Shown here: piece by piece, positions 9,423 through 17,351 of the stretch
How positions within the stretch are numbered: the first letter of the stretch is position 1
How the letters are laid out: every line of letters begins with the position of its first letter
Assembly: GCF_023887685.1 (NCBI RefSeq)
Contig: NZ_JAMWMR010000002.1
Location: 310,001 to 374,000 of the forward strand
Direction of reading: 5' to 3'
DNA from: Streptomyces macrolidinus
GTDB taxonomy: Bacteria; Actinomycetota; Actinomycetes; Streptomycetales; Streptomycetaceae
Length of the DNA: 64,000 nucleotides
Notes under the pieces: model-generated
What the model was told of the DNA's origin: nothing
Database searches by the model: none
What the model saw: the letters and a program-made list of their open reading frames with translations, nothing else
Position numbers and translations under genes: made by a program

Positions 9423-10124
9423 ATGGCGAGGAAGGAAACTGCAGCGGACGCTGCTGAAGCGGGGCGACTGAAGCAGATCGCCCTGACCTACAAGATGACC
9501 CGCAAGGCCGACCCCAAGATCGGTCTTGTACTCGCGGCGGTCGGAATCGTCACCCTCGGTGTCTTCCTCGCGATCGGCTTCTTGATCGGTCACCCCATCT
9601 ATCTCGGCATCCTGGGCCTCCTGCTCGCCTTCCTCGCGACGGCGATCGTCTTCGGACGCCGGGCCGAGCGTGCCGCCTTCGGGCAGATGGAGGGTCAGCC
9701 GGGTGCCGCCGCGGCGGTCCTGGACAACATCGGCCGCGGCTGGACGACGACCCCCGCGGTCGCCATGAACCGCAGCCAGGACGTGGTGCACCGCGCCGTC
9801 GGCAAGGCCGGCATCGTGCTGGTCGCCGAGGGCAACCCGAACCGGGTCAAGAGCCTGCTGGCCGCCGAGAAGAAGAAGATGGCGCGCATCGTCGCGGACG
9901 TGCCGGTGCACGACGTGATCGTCGGCACGGGCGAGGGCCAGACCTCGCTGAAGAAGCTCCGTACGACGATGCTGAAGTACCCCCGGGTGCTGACCGGCCC
10001 GCAGGTGACCGCGACCAACGACCGGCTGCGCGCCATGGGTGACCTGCTGACCAACATGCCGCTGCCGAAGGGCCCGCTGCCCAAGGGGATGCGGATGCCG
10101 CGAGGCGGGCCGAAGGGCCGCTAG
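9423..10124 (+). CDS. DUF4191 membrane protein
   Basis: A 233-residue protein. After a basic N-terminus (QIALTYKMTRKADPKIG) there are two adjacent membrane helices at about residues 35-80, then the RRAERAAFGQMEGQPGAAAAVL block and a soluble half containing RVKSLLAAEKKKMARIV. This is the actinobacterial DUF4191 family, regularly found beside lipA in this order and of unknown function. The C-terminus is rich in PKG/PRG. It ends just before a very long hairpin. Confidence 0.85.
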   Translation: MARKETAADAAEAGRLKQIALTYKMTRKADPKIGLVLAAVGIVTLGVFLAIGFLIGHPIYLGILGLLLAFLATAIVFGRRAERAAFGQMEGQPGAAAAVLDNIGRGWTTTPAVAMNRSQDVVHRAVGKAGIVLVAEGNPNRVKSLLAAEKKKMARIVADVPVHDVIVGTGEGQTSLKKLRTTMLKYPRVLTGPQVTATNDRLRAMGDLLTNMPLPKGPLPKGMRMPRGGPKGR

Positions 10125-10140
10125 ACCCGACCGACTCCGA

Positions 10141-10200
10141 TGCGTACGCCGATGGGCCGTCCTGGAACCTCAGATCCAGGACGGCCCATCGGCGTATGCG
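10141..10200. terminator. Bidirectional terminator between DUF4191 and RDD genes
   Basis: Two 26-nt arms (10141-10166 and 10175-10200) pair almost perfectly around an 8-nt loop, with mismatches only near the base. Its place between two convergent stops makes a two-way terminator the natural reading. Confidence 0.85.
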
Positions 10201-10220
10201 CAGGCGCTGGGGGCGCGGCG

Positions 10221-10688
10221 TCAGATCCTGACCTCGACCGTGCCCGCCAGCCGGTCGTGCAGCCCCCTGCCGTCGCGGTCCCAGACCAGCGCGGGCACCG
10301 CGAGGAACAGCAGGACCGTCCGCAGCAGGGCGCGCAGCGGGTTGACGCGGCCGGTGCTCAGCGTGACCACCCGCAGGCCGAACAGCCGCTTGCCCGGCGT
10401 GAACCCGAGGGACCCGACGGTGAGCACCATCAGGACGAGGAGGGTCAGGGGCGCCCAGACCTGGGCCGCGTCGTGGTAGCTGTCGGCGATCAGGCCGTAC
10501 GCGATCAGGAGGCACAGGCCCCAGTCCACGGCGAGGGCGCCGATCCGGCGGCCGGGGCGGGCGATCGAGCCCGGCCCCTCCTCCGGCAGACCGAGCTGCT
10601 CGCCCCGGTATCCGAAGTCGGCCCCGGCCTCTTCCATGGCCGCGCGGGGGCCGGAGAGCCACGATCCGAGTGCTTGCCTGTTGTCCAC
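10221..10688 (-). CDS. RDD-family membrane protein
   Basis: A protein of about 155 residues with an RDD membrane domain: GRRIGALAVDWGLCLLIAYG is the first helix with the conserved Arg and Asp, and a second helix is followed by FTPGKRLFGLRVV and a third helix. The N-terminus (VDNRQALGSWLSGPRAAMEEAG) favours the GTG at 10688, although an in-frame ATG lies at 10703. RDD proteins are small membrane proteins, some implicated in ion or solute exchange; no specific role can be given. The gene is divergent from glnA, so the GlnR operator region lies upstream of both. Confidence 0.8.
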   Translation of the reverse strand: MDNRQALGSWLSGPRAAMEEAGADFGYRGEQLGLPEEGPGSIARPGRRIGALAVDWGLCLLIAYGLIADSYHDAAQVWAPLTLLVLMVLTVGSLGFTPGKRLFGLRVVTLSTGRVNPLRALLRTVLLFLAVPALVWDRDGRGLHDRLAGTVEVRI

Positions 10689-10751
10689 CCGTCCACGGTA
10701 CATGCGCCCGATTCGGGGGCCGTACACGCGGGTCGTGAGGGAAGAGGCTGG

Positions 10752-10789
10752 TTAACCTGAGAGAAACAATCGGGTCACGCTGGAGAAAT
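10752..10789 (+). promoter_or_regulatory. GlnR operator of glnA
   Basis: Four half-sites at exact 11-bp steps read ttaac - gaaac - gtcac - gaaat, each separated by six bases. This fits the actinobacterial GlnR consensus gTnAc-n6-GaAAc-n6-GtnAC-n6-GAAAc at nearly every fixed position. It lies about 115 bp before glnA, where GlnR activates or represses glnA by nitrogen status. Confidence 0.85.
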
Positions 10790-10902
10790 CACCCCTCCCT
10801 ATCGTCGGCCCCAGCGTGTGCCACTCGCTTCTGCCGTACGAACACTGCCGCACGAACTGTCTACCGACCCGGCCGGTCAGGGCCGGGAGTAGGAGGAGCC
10901 GG

Positions 10903-12312
10903 ATGTTCCAGAACGCCGACGAGGCCAAGAAGTTCATCGCGGACGAGGACGTCAAGTTCATCGATGTCCGCTTCTGCGACCTGCCGGGAGTGATGCAGCA
11001 CTTCACGGTGCCGGTGGAGGCGTTCGACCCGGACGAAGAGCTCGCCTTCGACGGCTCCTCGATCCGTGGCTTCCAGGCCATCCACGAGTCCGACATGGCG
11101 CTGCGTGCGGACCTGTCGACCTCCCGGGTCGACCCCTTCCGTCGCGACAAGACCCTGAACATCAACTTCTTCATCCACGACCCGATCACGGGCGAGCAGT
11201 ACTCCCGTGACCCGCGCAACGTGGCGAGGAAGGCGGAGGCCTATCTCGCCTCCACCGGGATCGCCGACACCGCGTACTTCGGCCCCGAGGCCGAGTTCTA
11301 CGTGTTCGACAGCGTCCGCTTCAAGACCGCCGAGAACGAGTCCTTCTACCACATCGACTCGGAGGCCGGTGCCTGGAACACCGGGGCGCTGGAGGACAAC
11401 CGCGGGTACAAGGTCCGCTACAAGGGCGGCTACTTCCCGGTCCCGCCGGTCGACCACTTCGCCGACCTGCGCGCCGAGATCTCCCTGGAGCTGGACCGGG
11501 CGGGCCTGAAGGTCGAGCGCCAGCACCACGAGGTGGGCACCGCCGGGCAGGCCGAGATCAACTACAAGTTCAACACGCTGCTCGCCGCCGCCGACGACCT
11601 CCAGCTCTTCAAGTACCTTGTGAAGAACGTCGCCTGGCGCAACGGCAAGACGGCGACGTTCATGCCGAAGCCGATCTTCGGCGACAACGGCTCGGGCATG
11701 CATGTGCACCAGTCGCTGTGGAGCAACGGCGACCCGCTGTTCTACGACGAGGCCGGTTACGCGGGGCTGTCGGACATGGCCCGCTACTACATCGGCGGCA
11801 TCCTCAAGCACGCTCCGTCACTGCTGGCCTTCACCAACCCGACGGTGAACTCCTACCACCGGCTGGTGCCGGGCTTCGAGGCCCCGGTGAACCTGGTGTA
11901 CTCGCAGCGCAACCGCTCCGCCGCGATGCGTATCCCGATCACGGGCTCCAACCCGAAGGCCAAGCGCGTGGAGTTCCGCGCCCCTGACGCCTCCGGCAAC
12001 CCGTATCTGGCGTTCTCGGCGCTGCTGCTGGCCGGGCTCGACGGCATCAGGAACAAGATCGAGCCCGCCGAGCCGATCGACAAGGACCTCTACGAACTGG
12101 CCCCCGAGGAGCACGCGGGCGTCCCGCAGGTCCCGACCTCGCTCGACGCCGTGCTCGACCGGCTGGAGACCGACCACGAGTTCCTGCTCCAGGGCGATGT
12201 GTTCACGCCCGACCTGATCGAGACGTGGATCGACTACAAGCGCGCCAACGAGATCGCACCCCTCCAACTCCGCCCGCACCCGCACGAGTTCGAGCTGTAC
12301 TTCGACGTGTGA
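10903..12312 (+). CDS. glnA: Glutamine synthetase type I (beta)
   Basis: GlnA makes glutamine from glutamate, ammonia and ATP as a dodecamer and is the main ammonia-assimilating enzyme. The 469-residue chain shows the N-terminal latch [16 protein letters not shown], the ammonia-site motif FDGSSIRGF with Asp and both serines kept, the metal site GPEAEFYVF, the [17 protein letters not shown] loop and the NRSAAMRIP block. The adenylylation tyrosine is in DLYELAPEE, so it is a target of the GlnE encoded at 46.9 kb. The ATG at 10903 has AGGAGG seven bases upstream. Control by GlnR is suggested by the operator upstream. Confidence 0.97.
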   Translation: MFQNADEAKKFIADEDVKFIDVRFCDLPGVMQHFTVPVEAFDPDEELAFDGSSIRGFQAIHESDMALRADLSTSRVDPFRRDKTLNINFFIHDPITGEQYSRDPRNVARKAEAYLASTGIADTAYFGPEAEFYVFDSVRFKTAENESFYHIDSEAGAWNTGALEDNRGYKVRYKGGYFPVPPVDHFADLRAEISLELDRAGLKVERQHHEVGTAGQAEINYKFNTLLAAADDLQLFKYLVKNVAWRNGKTATFMPKPIFGDNGSGMHVHQSLWSNGDPLFYDEAGYAGLSDMARYYIGGILKHAPSLLAFTNPTVNSYHRLVPGFEAPVNLVYSQRNRSAAMRIPITGSNPKAKRVEFRAPDASGNPYLAFSALLLAGLDGIRNKIEPAEPIDKDLYELAPEEHAGVPQVPTSLDAVLDRLETDHEFLLQGDVFTPDLIETWIDYKRANEIAPLQLRPHPHEFELYFDV

Positions 12313-12338
12313 TCCGACCAGCTCCGTACGTCCCGTAC

Positions 12339-12374
12339 GAGCCCCGTCCCCACCTCCGGGTGGCGACGGGGCTC
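12339..12374 (+). terminator. Hairpin terminator after glnA
   Basis: A 10-bp stem (12339-12348 with 12365-12374) continues after one mismatch into an inner five-pair stem (ccacc/ggtgg). It starts 27 bases after the glnA stop. Confidence 0.8.
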
Positions 12375-12522
12375 CGTCGTTCACGGGAGTTCCCTTACGA
12401 AGCTTTGCCCGCCGTGGAGCCGTTCCCGACCGGTTCGTGGGTGGCGCCGGGCGCACAATGGAGTCGAGACGCGCGCCCGGACCGTCGGGTCCGGACCCGG
12501 GGTAGTTGCGGGGTGATGCACG

Positions 12523-13446
12523 ATGCGGAGTCGCTTCCAGAGCGATCGGCGTCTGACCGTACGGATGTCGGTCACGCTGTTCCTGCTCGGCCTGTTGTAC
12601 GTGGCGTTCGTCGCCGCGTTGATCGCGTTGCTGAGGTCCTGGGTCCTGGTCGTCGTGATCGCGGCGGCGATGCTCGGCGCCCAGTACTGGTTCTCGGACC
12701 GCATCGCGCTGTACGCCATGCACGGGCGGGTCGTGGAACGGGAGGAGGCGCCCCAGTTGCACGGCGTGGTCGACCGGCTCTGTGCCGTCGCCGACATGCC
12801 CAAACCGCTCGTCGCCGTCTCCGAGATGGACATGCCGAACGCGTTCGCGACCGGGCGCAACCCCGATCACGCCGTGGTGTGCGTGACCCGGGGGCTGATG
12901 CGTCGGCTCGAACCCGACGAGATGGAAGGCGTGCTGGCGCACGAGCTGTCGCACGTGGCGCACAAGGACGTCGCCGTGATCACCGTGGCATCGTTCCTCG
13001 GAGTGATCGCCGGGCTGCTCGTACGGTTCGCGTTCTACTCGCAGCTCTTCGGCGGGCGGGGGCGCAGAGACCAGAACACCGTCGCCGTCCTGGCCGCCGT
13101 GATGGTCGTCTCGGCGGCCGTCTACGCGCTCAGCTTCCTGCTGATCCGGGCCCTGTCCCGGTACCGCGAGCTGGCCGCCGACCGCGCCGCCGCCCATCTC
13201 ACCGGGCGCCCCTCGGCCCTGGCGTCCGCGCTGACGAAGCTCACCGGGGACATCGCCCGTATCCCGTCGGAGGATCTGCGCACGGCACAGGCGTTCAACG
13301 CCTTCTACTTCACCCCCGCCTTCGGCGCCGAGCCGGGCCTGTCCCGTCTCTTCTCCACGCATCCGACGCTGGAGCAGCGCCTGGAGCAGCTCGCCACCAT
13401 CACCGCCGAGCTGGGCGCGGCGGCGCGGCCGGGGAAGGCGGGCTGA
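12523..13446 (+). CDS. htpX: HtpX-like membrane zinc metalloprotease (M48)
   Basis: A 307-residue M48 peptidase thought to degrade damaged membrane proteins. Two membrane helices open the protein (SVTLFLLGLLYVAFVAALIALL and the next), followed by the zinc motif HELSH at about residues 145-149, two further hydrophobic segments, and the third-ligand region YRELAADRAA. The C-terminal block LFSTHPTLEQRLEQL is typical of the family. The gene ends six bases before the PspAB gene, which starts with its own GAGGAG site, so the two are an operon. Confidence 0.9.
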   Translation: MRSRFQSDRRLTVRMSVTLFLLGLLYVAFVAALIALLRSWVLVVVIAAAMLGAQYWFSDRIALYAMHGRVVEREEAPQLHGVVDRLCAVADMPKPLVAVSEMDMPNAFATGRNPDHAVVCVTRGLMRRLEPDEMEGVLAHELSHVAHKDVAVITVASFLGVIAGLLVRFAFYSQLFGGRGRRDQNTVAVLAAVMVVSAAVYALSFLLIRALSRYRELAADRAAAHLTGRPSALASALTKLTGDIARIPSEDLRTAQAFNAFYFTPAFGAEPGLSRLFSTHPTLEQRLEQLATITAELGAAARPGKAG

Positions 13447-13452
13447 GGAGCG

Positions 13453-14037
13453 ATGGGGTTCCTGGACATCCTGCTCGGCCGGACGAAGCCGACTGCGCCC
13501 GACCTCGACCAGCTCTTCGCCCTGCCCTCGGCGGCGATCACGCTGGAGGCCGCCGTCGGATTCACGCCGACGGGCCACGGCGCGGTCTGCTTCGCCACGG
13601 TCGAGGGCGGTGCCTTCGCCCAGACCCACCGCGAGGTCCAGGCGCTCCTGGACGCGGACAGCGACCGTGAGGGGCCGCCCGTCGAACTGCGGCGGGACGA
13701 CTACGGCTACTCCTGGCTGATCTCGCAGCGCACTCCCGACCAACTGTCCGCCCTGGTCAACGATCTGCACGCGGTGAACAGCGCGATGGAGATCAACGGC
13801 TTCGGACCGCAGTTGCTGTGCTCGGTGGCCGGCTTCGTGGACCCGGGCGGGCGGCGCCTCGGCCTGGTGTATCTGTACAAGCGCGGGACCTGGTACCCGT
13901 TCGCGCCGGTCCCCGGGCGGCGCGAACGACGTGACAACCCGCTGGAGCTCCAGATCAAGGCCGCGCTCGGCGACGATCTGCGGATCGAGCAGGACCTCAG
14001 CCGCTGGTTCCCGATCTGGGGCGCGCCCGGCCTCTGA
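13453..14037 (+). CDS. PspA-associated protein PspAB
   Basis: A soluble 194-residue protein with no membrane segments, beginning MGFLDILLGRTKP and containing LVYLYKRGTWYPFAP and the end motif DLSRWFPIWGAPGL. These are hallmarks of the PspAB family found next to htpX in actinobacteria and haloarchaea and tied to the phage-shock/PspA membrane-stress response. Translational linkage to the HtpX gene (6-bp gap) suggests a shared role in membrane protein quality control. No catalytic motif is seen; it may act as an adaptor. Confidence 0.8.
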   Translation: MGFLDILLGRTKPTAPDLDQLFALPSAAITLEAAVGFTPTGHGAVCFATVEGGAFAQTHREVQALLDADSDREGPPVELRRDDYGYSWLISQRTPDQLSALVNDLHAVNSAMEINGFGPQLLCSVAGFVDPGGRRLGLVYLYKRGTWYPFAPVPGRRERRDNPLELQIKAALGDDLRIEQDLSRWFPIWGAPGL

Positions 14038-14164
14038 ACCCTCGCGCACCCGGCCACCACCCCACGTGCGGCTGCTGTTGCCGGGGCCTAGAGTCGGACG
14101 AAAGGGTACGAACGCCGTGGCGGCGTGCGAGCACGGCCGCGGCACCGCAGGCAAGGGGTCCGGG

Positions 14165-14830
14165 ATGAGCAATCTCGTCGTCGTCGCCTACAACGACCTC
14201 GCCACGGCGAACCAGGTGCGCGAGAAGCTGTTCGAGCTGTCCCGGGAGCATCTCGTCGACCTCGAGGACGCGGTGGTCGTCGAGCGGCGCGAGGACGGCA
14301 GGATCAAGCTGCACCAGGCGACCAGCAACCCGGCCATCGGCGCGGCGGGCGGCGCCCTGTGGGGCGGGGTGATCGGGCTGCTGTTCCTCCAGCCGCTGCT
14401 GGGGGCCGCGGTGGGCGCGGCGGCCGGTGCGGCGGGCGGTGCGCTCACCGACACGGGGATCAACGACAACTTCATGCGCGAGCTGAGCCACAACCTGCGA
14501 CCGGGCGCCGCCGCGCTCTTCGCCCTGTTCAAGACGGCCGCCCATGACAAGGTGTTCCCGCGGATCGCCGAGTACGGCGGCCATCTCGTACAGACGTCGC
14601 TCAGCACGGCGGACGAGGAGGCGCTGCGCGAGGCGTTCACGGCGACGGCGGCGGCGCGGACGGCGTCGGCCCCTGCGCCTGGGCCGGCCCCCGAGTCCCC
14701 GCGGACCCCTGAGTCCCCACGGACCCCTGAGTCCCCGCGGACCCCTGAGTCCCCACGGACCCCTGAGTCCCCTCAGACTCCGCAGACCCCTGGGCCTCCC
14801 CAGACCGGAGGCGGCGCGCCCGCCTCCTGA
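14165..14830 (+). CDS. DUF1269 membrane protein with TPESPR repeat tail
   Basis: A 221-residue protein starting MSNLVVVAYNDLATANQVREKL, the opening of the DUF1269 family, with a glycine/alanine-rich double hairpin (GGALWGGVIGLLFLQPLLGAA...) that probably sits in or on the membrane. A helical part follows with the conserved LSHNLRPGAAALFALF. From about residue 175 the chain becomes a low-complexity tail of TPESPR units. The function is unknown; the family often sits near stress genes, as here behind htpX. The ATG at 14165 follows GCAAGGGG. Confidence 0.8.
   Translation: MSNLVVVAYNDLATANQVREKLFELSREHLVDLEDAVVVERREDGRIKLHQATSNPAIGAAGGALWGGVIGLLFLQPLLGAAVGAAAGAAGGALTDTGINDNFMRELSHNLRPGAAALFALFKTAAHDKVFPRIAEYGGHLVQTSLSTADEEALREAFTATAAARTASAPAPGPAPESPRTPESPRTPESPRTPESPRTPESPQTPQTPGPPQTGGGAPAS
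14702..14773 (+). repeat. Four tandem 18-bp coding repeats
   Basis: Four near-identical units of cggacccctgagtccccr encode (R)TPESPR repeats in the tail of the DUF1269 protein. The units differ only at the last positions, which indicates recent expansion by slippage or unequal crossing-over. Confidence 0.85.
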
Positions 14831-14850
14831 GCCGCCCCTTGAGCCATGCC

Positions 14851-14891
14851 CGACGCCGGGCGCCCCTGATCACGGGGGGCGCCCGGCGTCG
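14851..14891. terminator. Bidirectional terminator
   Basis: A perfect 16-bp GC-rich stem (14851-14866 with 14876-14891) with a 9-nt loop lies between two convergent genes. Confidence 0.9.
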
Positions 14892-14908
14892 TAGCGCTCA
14901 GCGGCCTC

Positions 14909-15220
14909 TCAGCGGCTGTAGCGGATCAGCGCCCGCACCATGTGGCAGGTCGTGTCCGACGGCGGATGGACCCCGATCAGCTCCGCCGTGCTCCGGATCG
15001 TGTCGTTGTGCGCCTGGTTCGCCACGTACACCCCGGAGTCGAGCAGGGCGATGGCGAGACGCATCGCCTTCAGGCGCCGGTTGTGCGTGATGTACCAGTC
15101 GCGCGGCCGTCCCGGCGGGAGCGGGCGCTTGTTGGCCACCGGCGCGTACGGCAGGTCCAGCGGGACCGGTCGCCGGGCGGTGGACTGGGTCGGTTTCGGC
15201 TGGGTTGCGGCAGCGGGCAC
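14909..15220 (-). CDS. Conserved hypothetical protein with DWYITHNRRLKAMRLA motif
   Basis: A protein of about 103 residues with a proline-rich N-terminus, a basic core (PPGRPRDWYITHNRRLKAMRLAIALLDSGVYVANQ) and a C-terminal helix ending in VRALIRYSR. I do not recognise a family function; the core looks like a nucleic-acid-binding or protein-docking helix. AGGAGG lies directly against the ATG at 15226, so the GTG two codons later (15220), with a 6-base spacing, is the better start. It is divergent from the ArsC-like gene. Confidence 0.65.
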   Translation of the reverse strand: MPAAATQPKPTQSTARRPVPLDLPYAPVANKRPLPPGRPRDWYITHNRRLKAMRLAIALLDSGVYVANQAHNDTIRSTAELIGVHPPSDTTCHMVRALIRYSR

Positions 15221-15384
15221 AGGCATCCTCCTGTCGCGGTCAGGGAGCCGGCGGACACCCCGGCAACTCCCTCGAACACTGCTTCCAGTTTACTGCCGAC
15301 CACTGACAAAAGCCGCTGGCCAGAGGGGAGTTGAGCAGCGTGGGACGGGGGCGGACGACGAGGCTTCGGCTACCGTGTGGGGCC

Positions 15385-15744
15385 ATGGAGATCTGGATCA
15401 ACCCGGCCTGTTCGAAGTGCCGCGGCGCGCTCACACTGCTCGACGCCGAGGGTGCCGACTACACCGTGCGCCGCTATCTGGAGGACGTACCGAGCGAGGA
15501 CGAACTCCGCGCCGTGCTCGACCGGCTCGGCCTCGAACCGTGGGACATCACCCGCACCCAGGAGGACGCCGCCAAGGACCTCGGCATGAAGGAGTGGGCG
15601 CGCGACGCCGCGACCCGCGACCGCTGGGTGCGGGCGCTCGCCGAGCACCCCCGGCTGATCCAGCGGCCGATCATCACCGCGGACGACGGTACGGCGGTCG
15701 TGGCACGGTCGGAGGAGGCGGTACGGGACGCCCTGTCCCGGTAG
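15385..15744 (+). CDS. ArsC/Spx-family reductase-like protein
   Basis: A 119-residue thioredoxin-fold protein of the ArsC/Spx family. The N-terminal motif NPACSKCRGAL carries a CXXC where classic glutaredoxin-dependent arsenate reductases have a single catalytic cysteine, and the conserved RYLEDVPSEDELRAVLDRLG and HPRLIQRPIIT blocks are present. The Arg-Pro of LIQRP is the family's oxyanion/arginine site. No arsenic-resistance genes are nearby, so a general thiol-redox role is as likely as arsenate reduction. Confidence 0.8.
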   Translation: MEIWINPACSKCRGALTLLDAEGADYTVRRYLEDVPSEDELRAVLDRLGLEPWDITRTQEDAAKDLGMKEWARDAATRDRWVRALAEHPRLIQRPIITADDGTAVVARSEEAVRDALSR

Positions 15745-15762
15745 CCCAGACGCCCAAAGGCC

Positions 15763-15802
15763 CAGTCGCTCAGTCGCTCAGTCGCTCAGTCGCTCAGTCG
15801 CT
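15763..15802 (-). repeat. Five tandem copies of an 8-bp repeat at a stop codon
   Basis: Five exact head-to-tail copies of cagtcgct run across the stop codon of the hydrolase gene on the minus strand. As 8 is not a multiple of 3, a change in copy number inside the coding part would shift the frame, but every frame through the unit quickly meets a stop. Confidence 0.9.
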
Positions 15803-16660
15803 CAGGAACGCCACCAGGTGGCGGTTCGTGGCCGCGGGGGCGGTGTACGGGAGTGCGTGGTGGGAGACGTCGGGCAGGACCGCGGTCTCCACGCGGGGCA
15901 GCAACTCCTCGGCGCGGGCGAGCACTTGACGGCCGTCGTGGGCCTTGCCCCGCGCGGCCACGAGCAGCAGGACCGGTGTGGACAGCGAGCGCAGCGCGGC
16001 GGCGCTGGGGCGCGGCCCGCCGGCCGGCCGCGTCGTCGGGAATCCCGCGCTCGCCTCCTGGAGGCACAGCCGGTCCGCGCCCGAGGGCACACCGCCCGCC
16101 TCCCACTCCAGGAAGGCTCGGACCCGGCGCGCGGTGGGGCGCAGCAGCATGGGCAGGGCGTGCAGGAGGTATCCGGGCCGGTATCCGGCGAAGCACCGGG
16201 TCGGGTCGAGCAGGGCGAGCCGGGTGATGCGGGCGGGCGCGTGCAGGGCGTGGTGGAGGGCGATCCAGCCGCCGTAGGAGTGCCCGGCCAGCGCGGTCGT
16301 GCCGAGCCCCAGTCCGTCGAGAACCGTGTCGAGCCAGGACGTCAGGTCGGCGACGGTCCGCAGGGGGCGGCGGGGGTCCGCGACGCTGCGGCCGGGCCGG
16401 CCGGGCAGGTCGACGGCGTGTACCCGGTGGGTGCGGGAGAGGTCGGCCGCGTTGGCGTACCAGGACACCGCGGGCGCGTCACCGCCTGGCAGGAGGACGA
16501 GCGGCGGGCCGTCCAGCGGGCCGCAACTGGTCACGCAGGTGGCGCCGAAGGGGGTGGGCACGGTGTTCGACGCGGTGTCCGCAGGCCACTTCGCCAGCAC
16601 CTCGTCGTACGCCGCGATGAACTCGGCCGGGTGGTGCGCCTCGTACGCACAGGGCTCCAT
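15794..16660 (-). CDS. Alpha/beta-hydrolase
   Basis: A 288-residue hydrolase with the nucleophile elbow GHSYGG (serine at about residue 138), an oxyanion strand PPLVLLPGGDAPAVSWY, an Asp candidate in the region after LLLVAARGK, and the catalytic His in DVSHHALPY near the end. The substrate is unknown. ATG 16660 was chosen; a GTG at 16669 is possible and would leave almost no leader after the palindromic operator just upstream. It is divergently transcribed from a MarR regulator, the classic layout of a regulator controlling its neighbour. Confidence 0.8.
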   Translation of the reverse strand: MEPCAYEAHHPAEFIAAYDEVLAKWPADTASNTVPTPFGATCVTSCGPLDGPPLVLLPGGDAPAVSWYANAADLSRTHRVHAVDLPGRPGRSVADPRRPLRTVADLTSWLDTVLDGLGLGTTALAGHSYGGWIALHHALHAPARITRLALLDPTRCFAGYRPGYLLHALPMLLRPTARRVRAFLEWEAGGVPSGADRLCLQEASAGFPTTRPAGGPRPSAAALRSLSTPVLLLVAARGKAHDGRQVLARAEELLPRVETAVLPDVSHHALPYTAPAATNRHLVAFLSD

Positions 16661-16671
16661 GAGCCCCACTC

Positions 16672-16707
16672 TCTCGCTTAGCGAGATACTTGTCCAGCGA
16701 GGTATAC
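16672..16707. promoter_or_regulatory. Candidate MarR operator between hydrolase and marR genes
   Basis: A palindrome tctcgct-t-agcgaga (16672-16686) is followed 16 bp later by a second half-site; agcgagata recurs as agcgaggta. Its position between the divergent starts fits binding by the adjacent MarR protein. Confidence 0.6.
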
Positions 16708-16731
16708 CAGGAACCCCGAACGGATGCGGTG

Positions 16732-17208
16732 ATGGACATGGCAGAGCAGGCAGTACCGGGGCCGGAGCTGGAGACCGTTCATCTCCTGCGGGCGGTGACC
16801 GTCGAACTCGCCCTGCACAGCGCCCGGTTCGCGCATCGCAACGGCATGCACCCGACGGACGTCCGCGCTCTGATCGCCCTCATGGACGCGTCCCGTGGCG
16901 GGGAGGACATACCCGTGGGGCGCCTCGGCGCACTCCTCGGTCTCAACTCCGCCGGCACCACGGCCCTGATCGACCGCCTCGAACGGCTCGGGCACGTACG
17001 GCGCGTACGGGACGAGCGCGATCGGCGGCGGGTGCTCGTGGAGGTCGACCCGCGAGCCGTGGAACTGGGGCAGGAGTTCTTCGGACCGCTGACCGGGCGG
17101 ACGGTGGACCTGCTCAAGGGGTACGACGAGCGGGAACTGGCGGCGGTGCGGGGGTTCCTGACCGGGGTGCGCGAGGCAGTGACGGACTCGGCGGGACAGC
17201 GGCCATGA
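16732..17208 (+). CDS. MarR-family transcriptional regulator
   Basis: A winged-helix regulator of about 158 residues: LLRAVTVELALHSARFAHRNGMHPTDVRALIAL leads into a recognition region LGALLGLNSAGTTALIDRLERLGHVRRVRDERDRRRVLVEV, the D-x-R-D-R-R-R wing being the family hallmark. Dimerisation helices flank it. The start is uncertain (ATG 16732 or 16738; a TTG at 16690 lies inside the operator). It probably represses itself and the divergent hydrolase in response to an unknown small molecule. Confidence 0.85.
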   Translation: MDMAEQAVPGPELETVHLLRAVTVELALHSARFAHRNGMHPTDVRALIALMDASRGGEDIPVGRLGALLGLNSAGTTALIDRLERLGHVRRVRDERDRRRVLVEVDPRAVELGQEFFGPLTGRTVDLLKGYDERELAAVRGFLTGVREAVTDSAGQRP

Positions 17209-17264
17209 GCGCGCCCGGCGGCACCTTTCGGTTCACCTTGTGATTCCGGGCACACCGGCCCCGT

Positions 17265-17302
17265 GTAACACGGGGTTCACATTCGGGCAATGGTCGGGAA
17301 AT
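17265..17302 (+). promoter_or_regulatory. GlnR operator of glnII
   Basis: Four half-sites at exact 11-bp steps read gtaac - ttcac - gcaat - gaaat with six-base gaps. The first and last fit the GlnR half-site patterns well and the inner two less well. It lies about 50 bp before glnII. Confidence 0.7.
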
Positions 17303-17351
17303 CGCCGGTTGGCAGGCTGCGGGCAGCACCCCACCCGAAGGATTGAGACCT

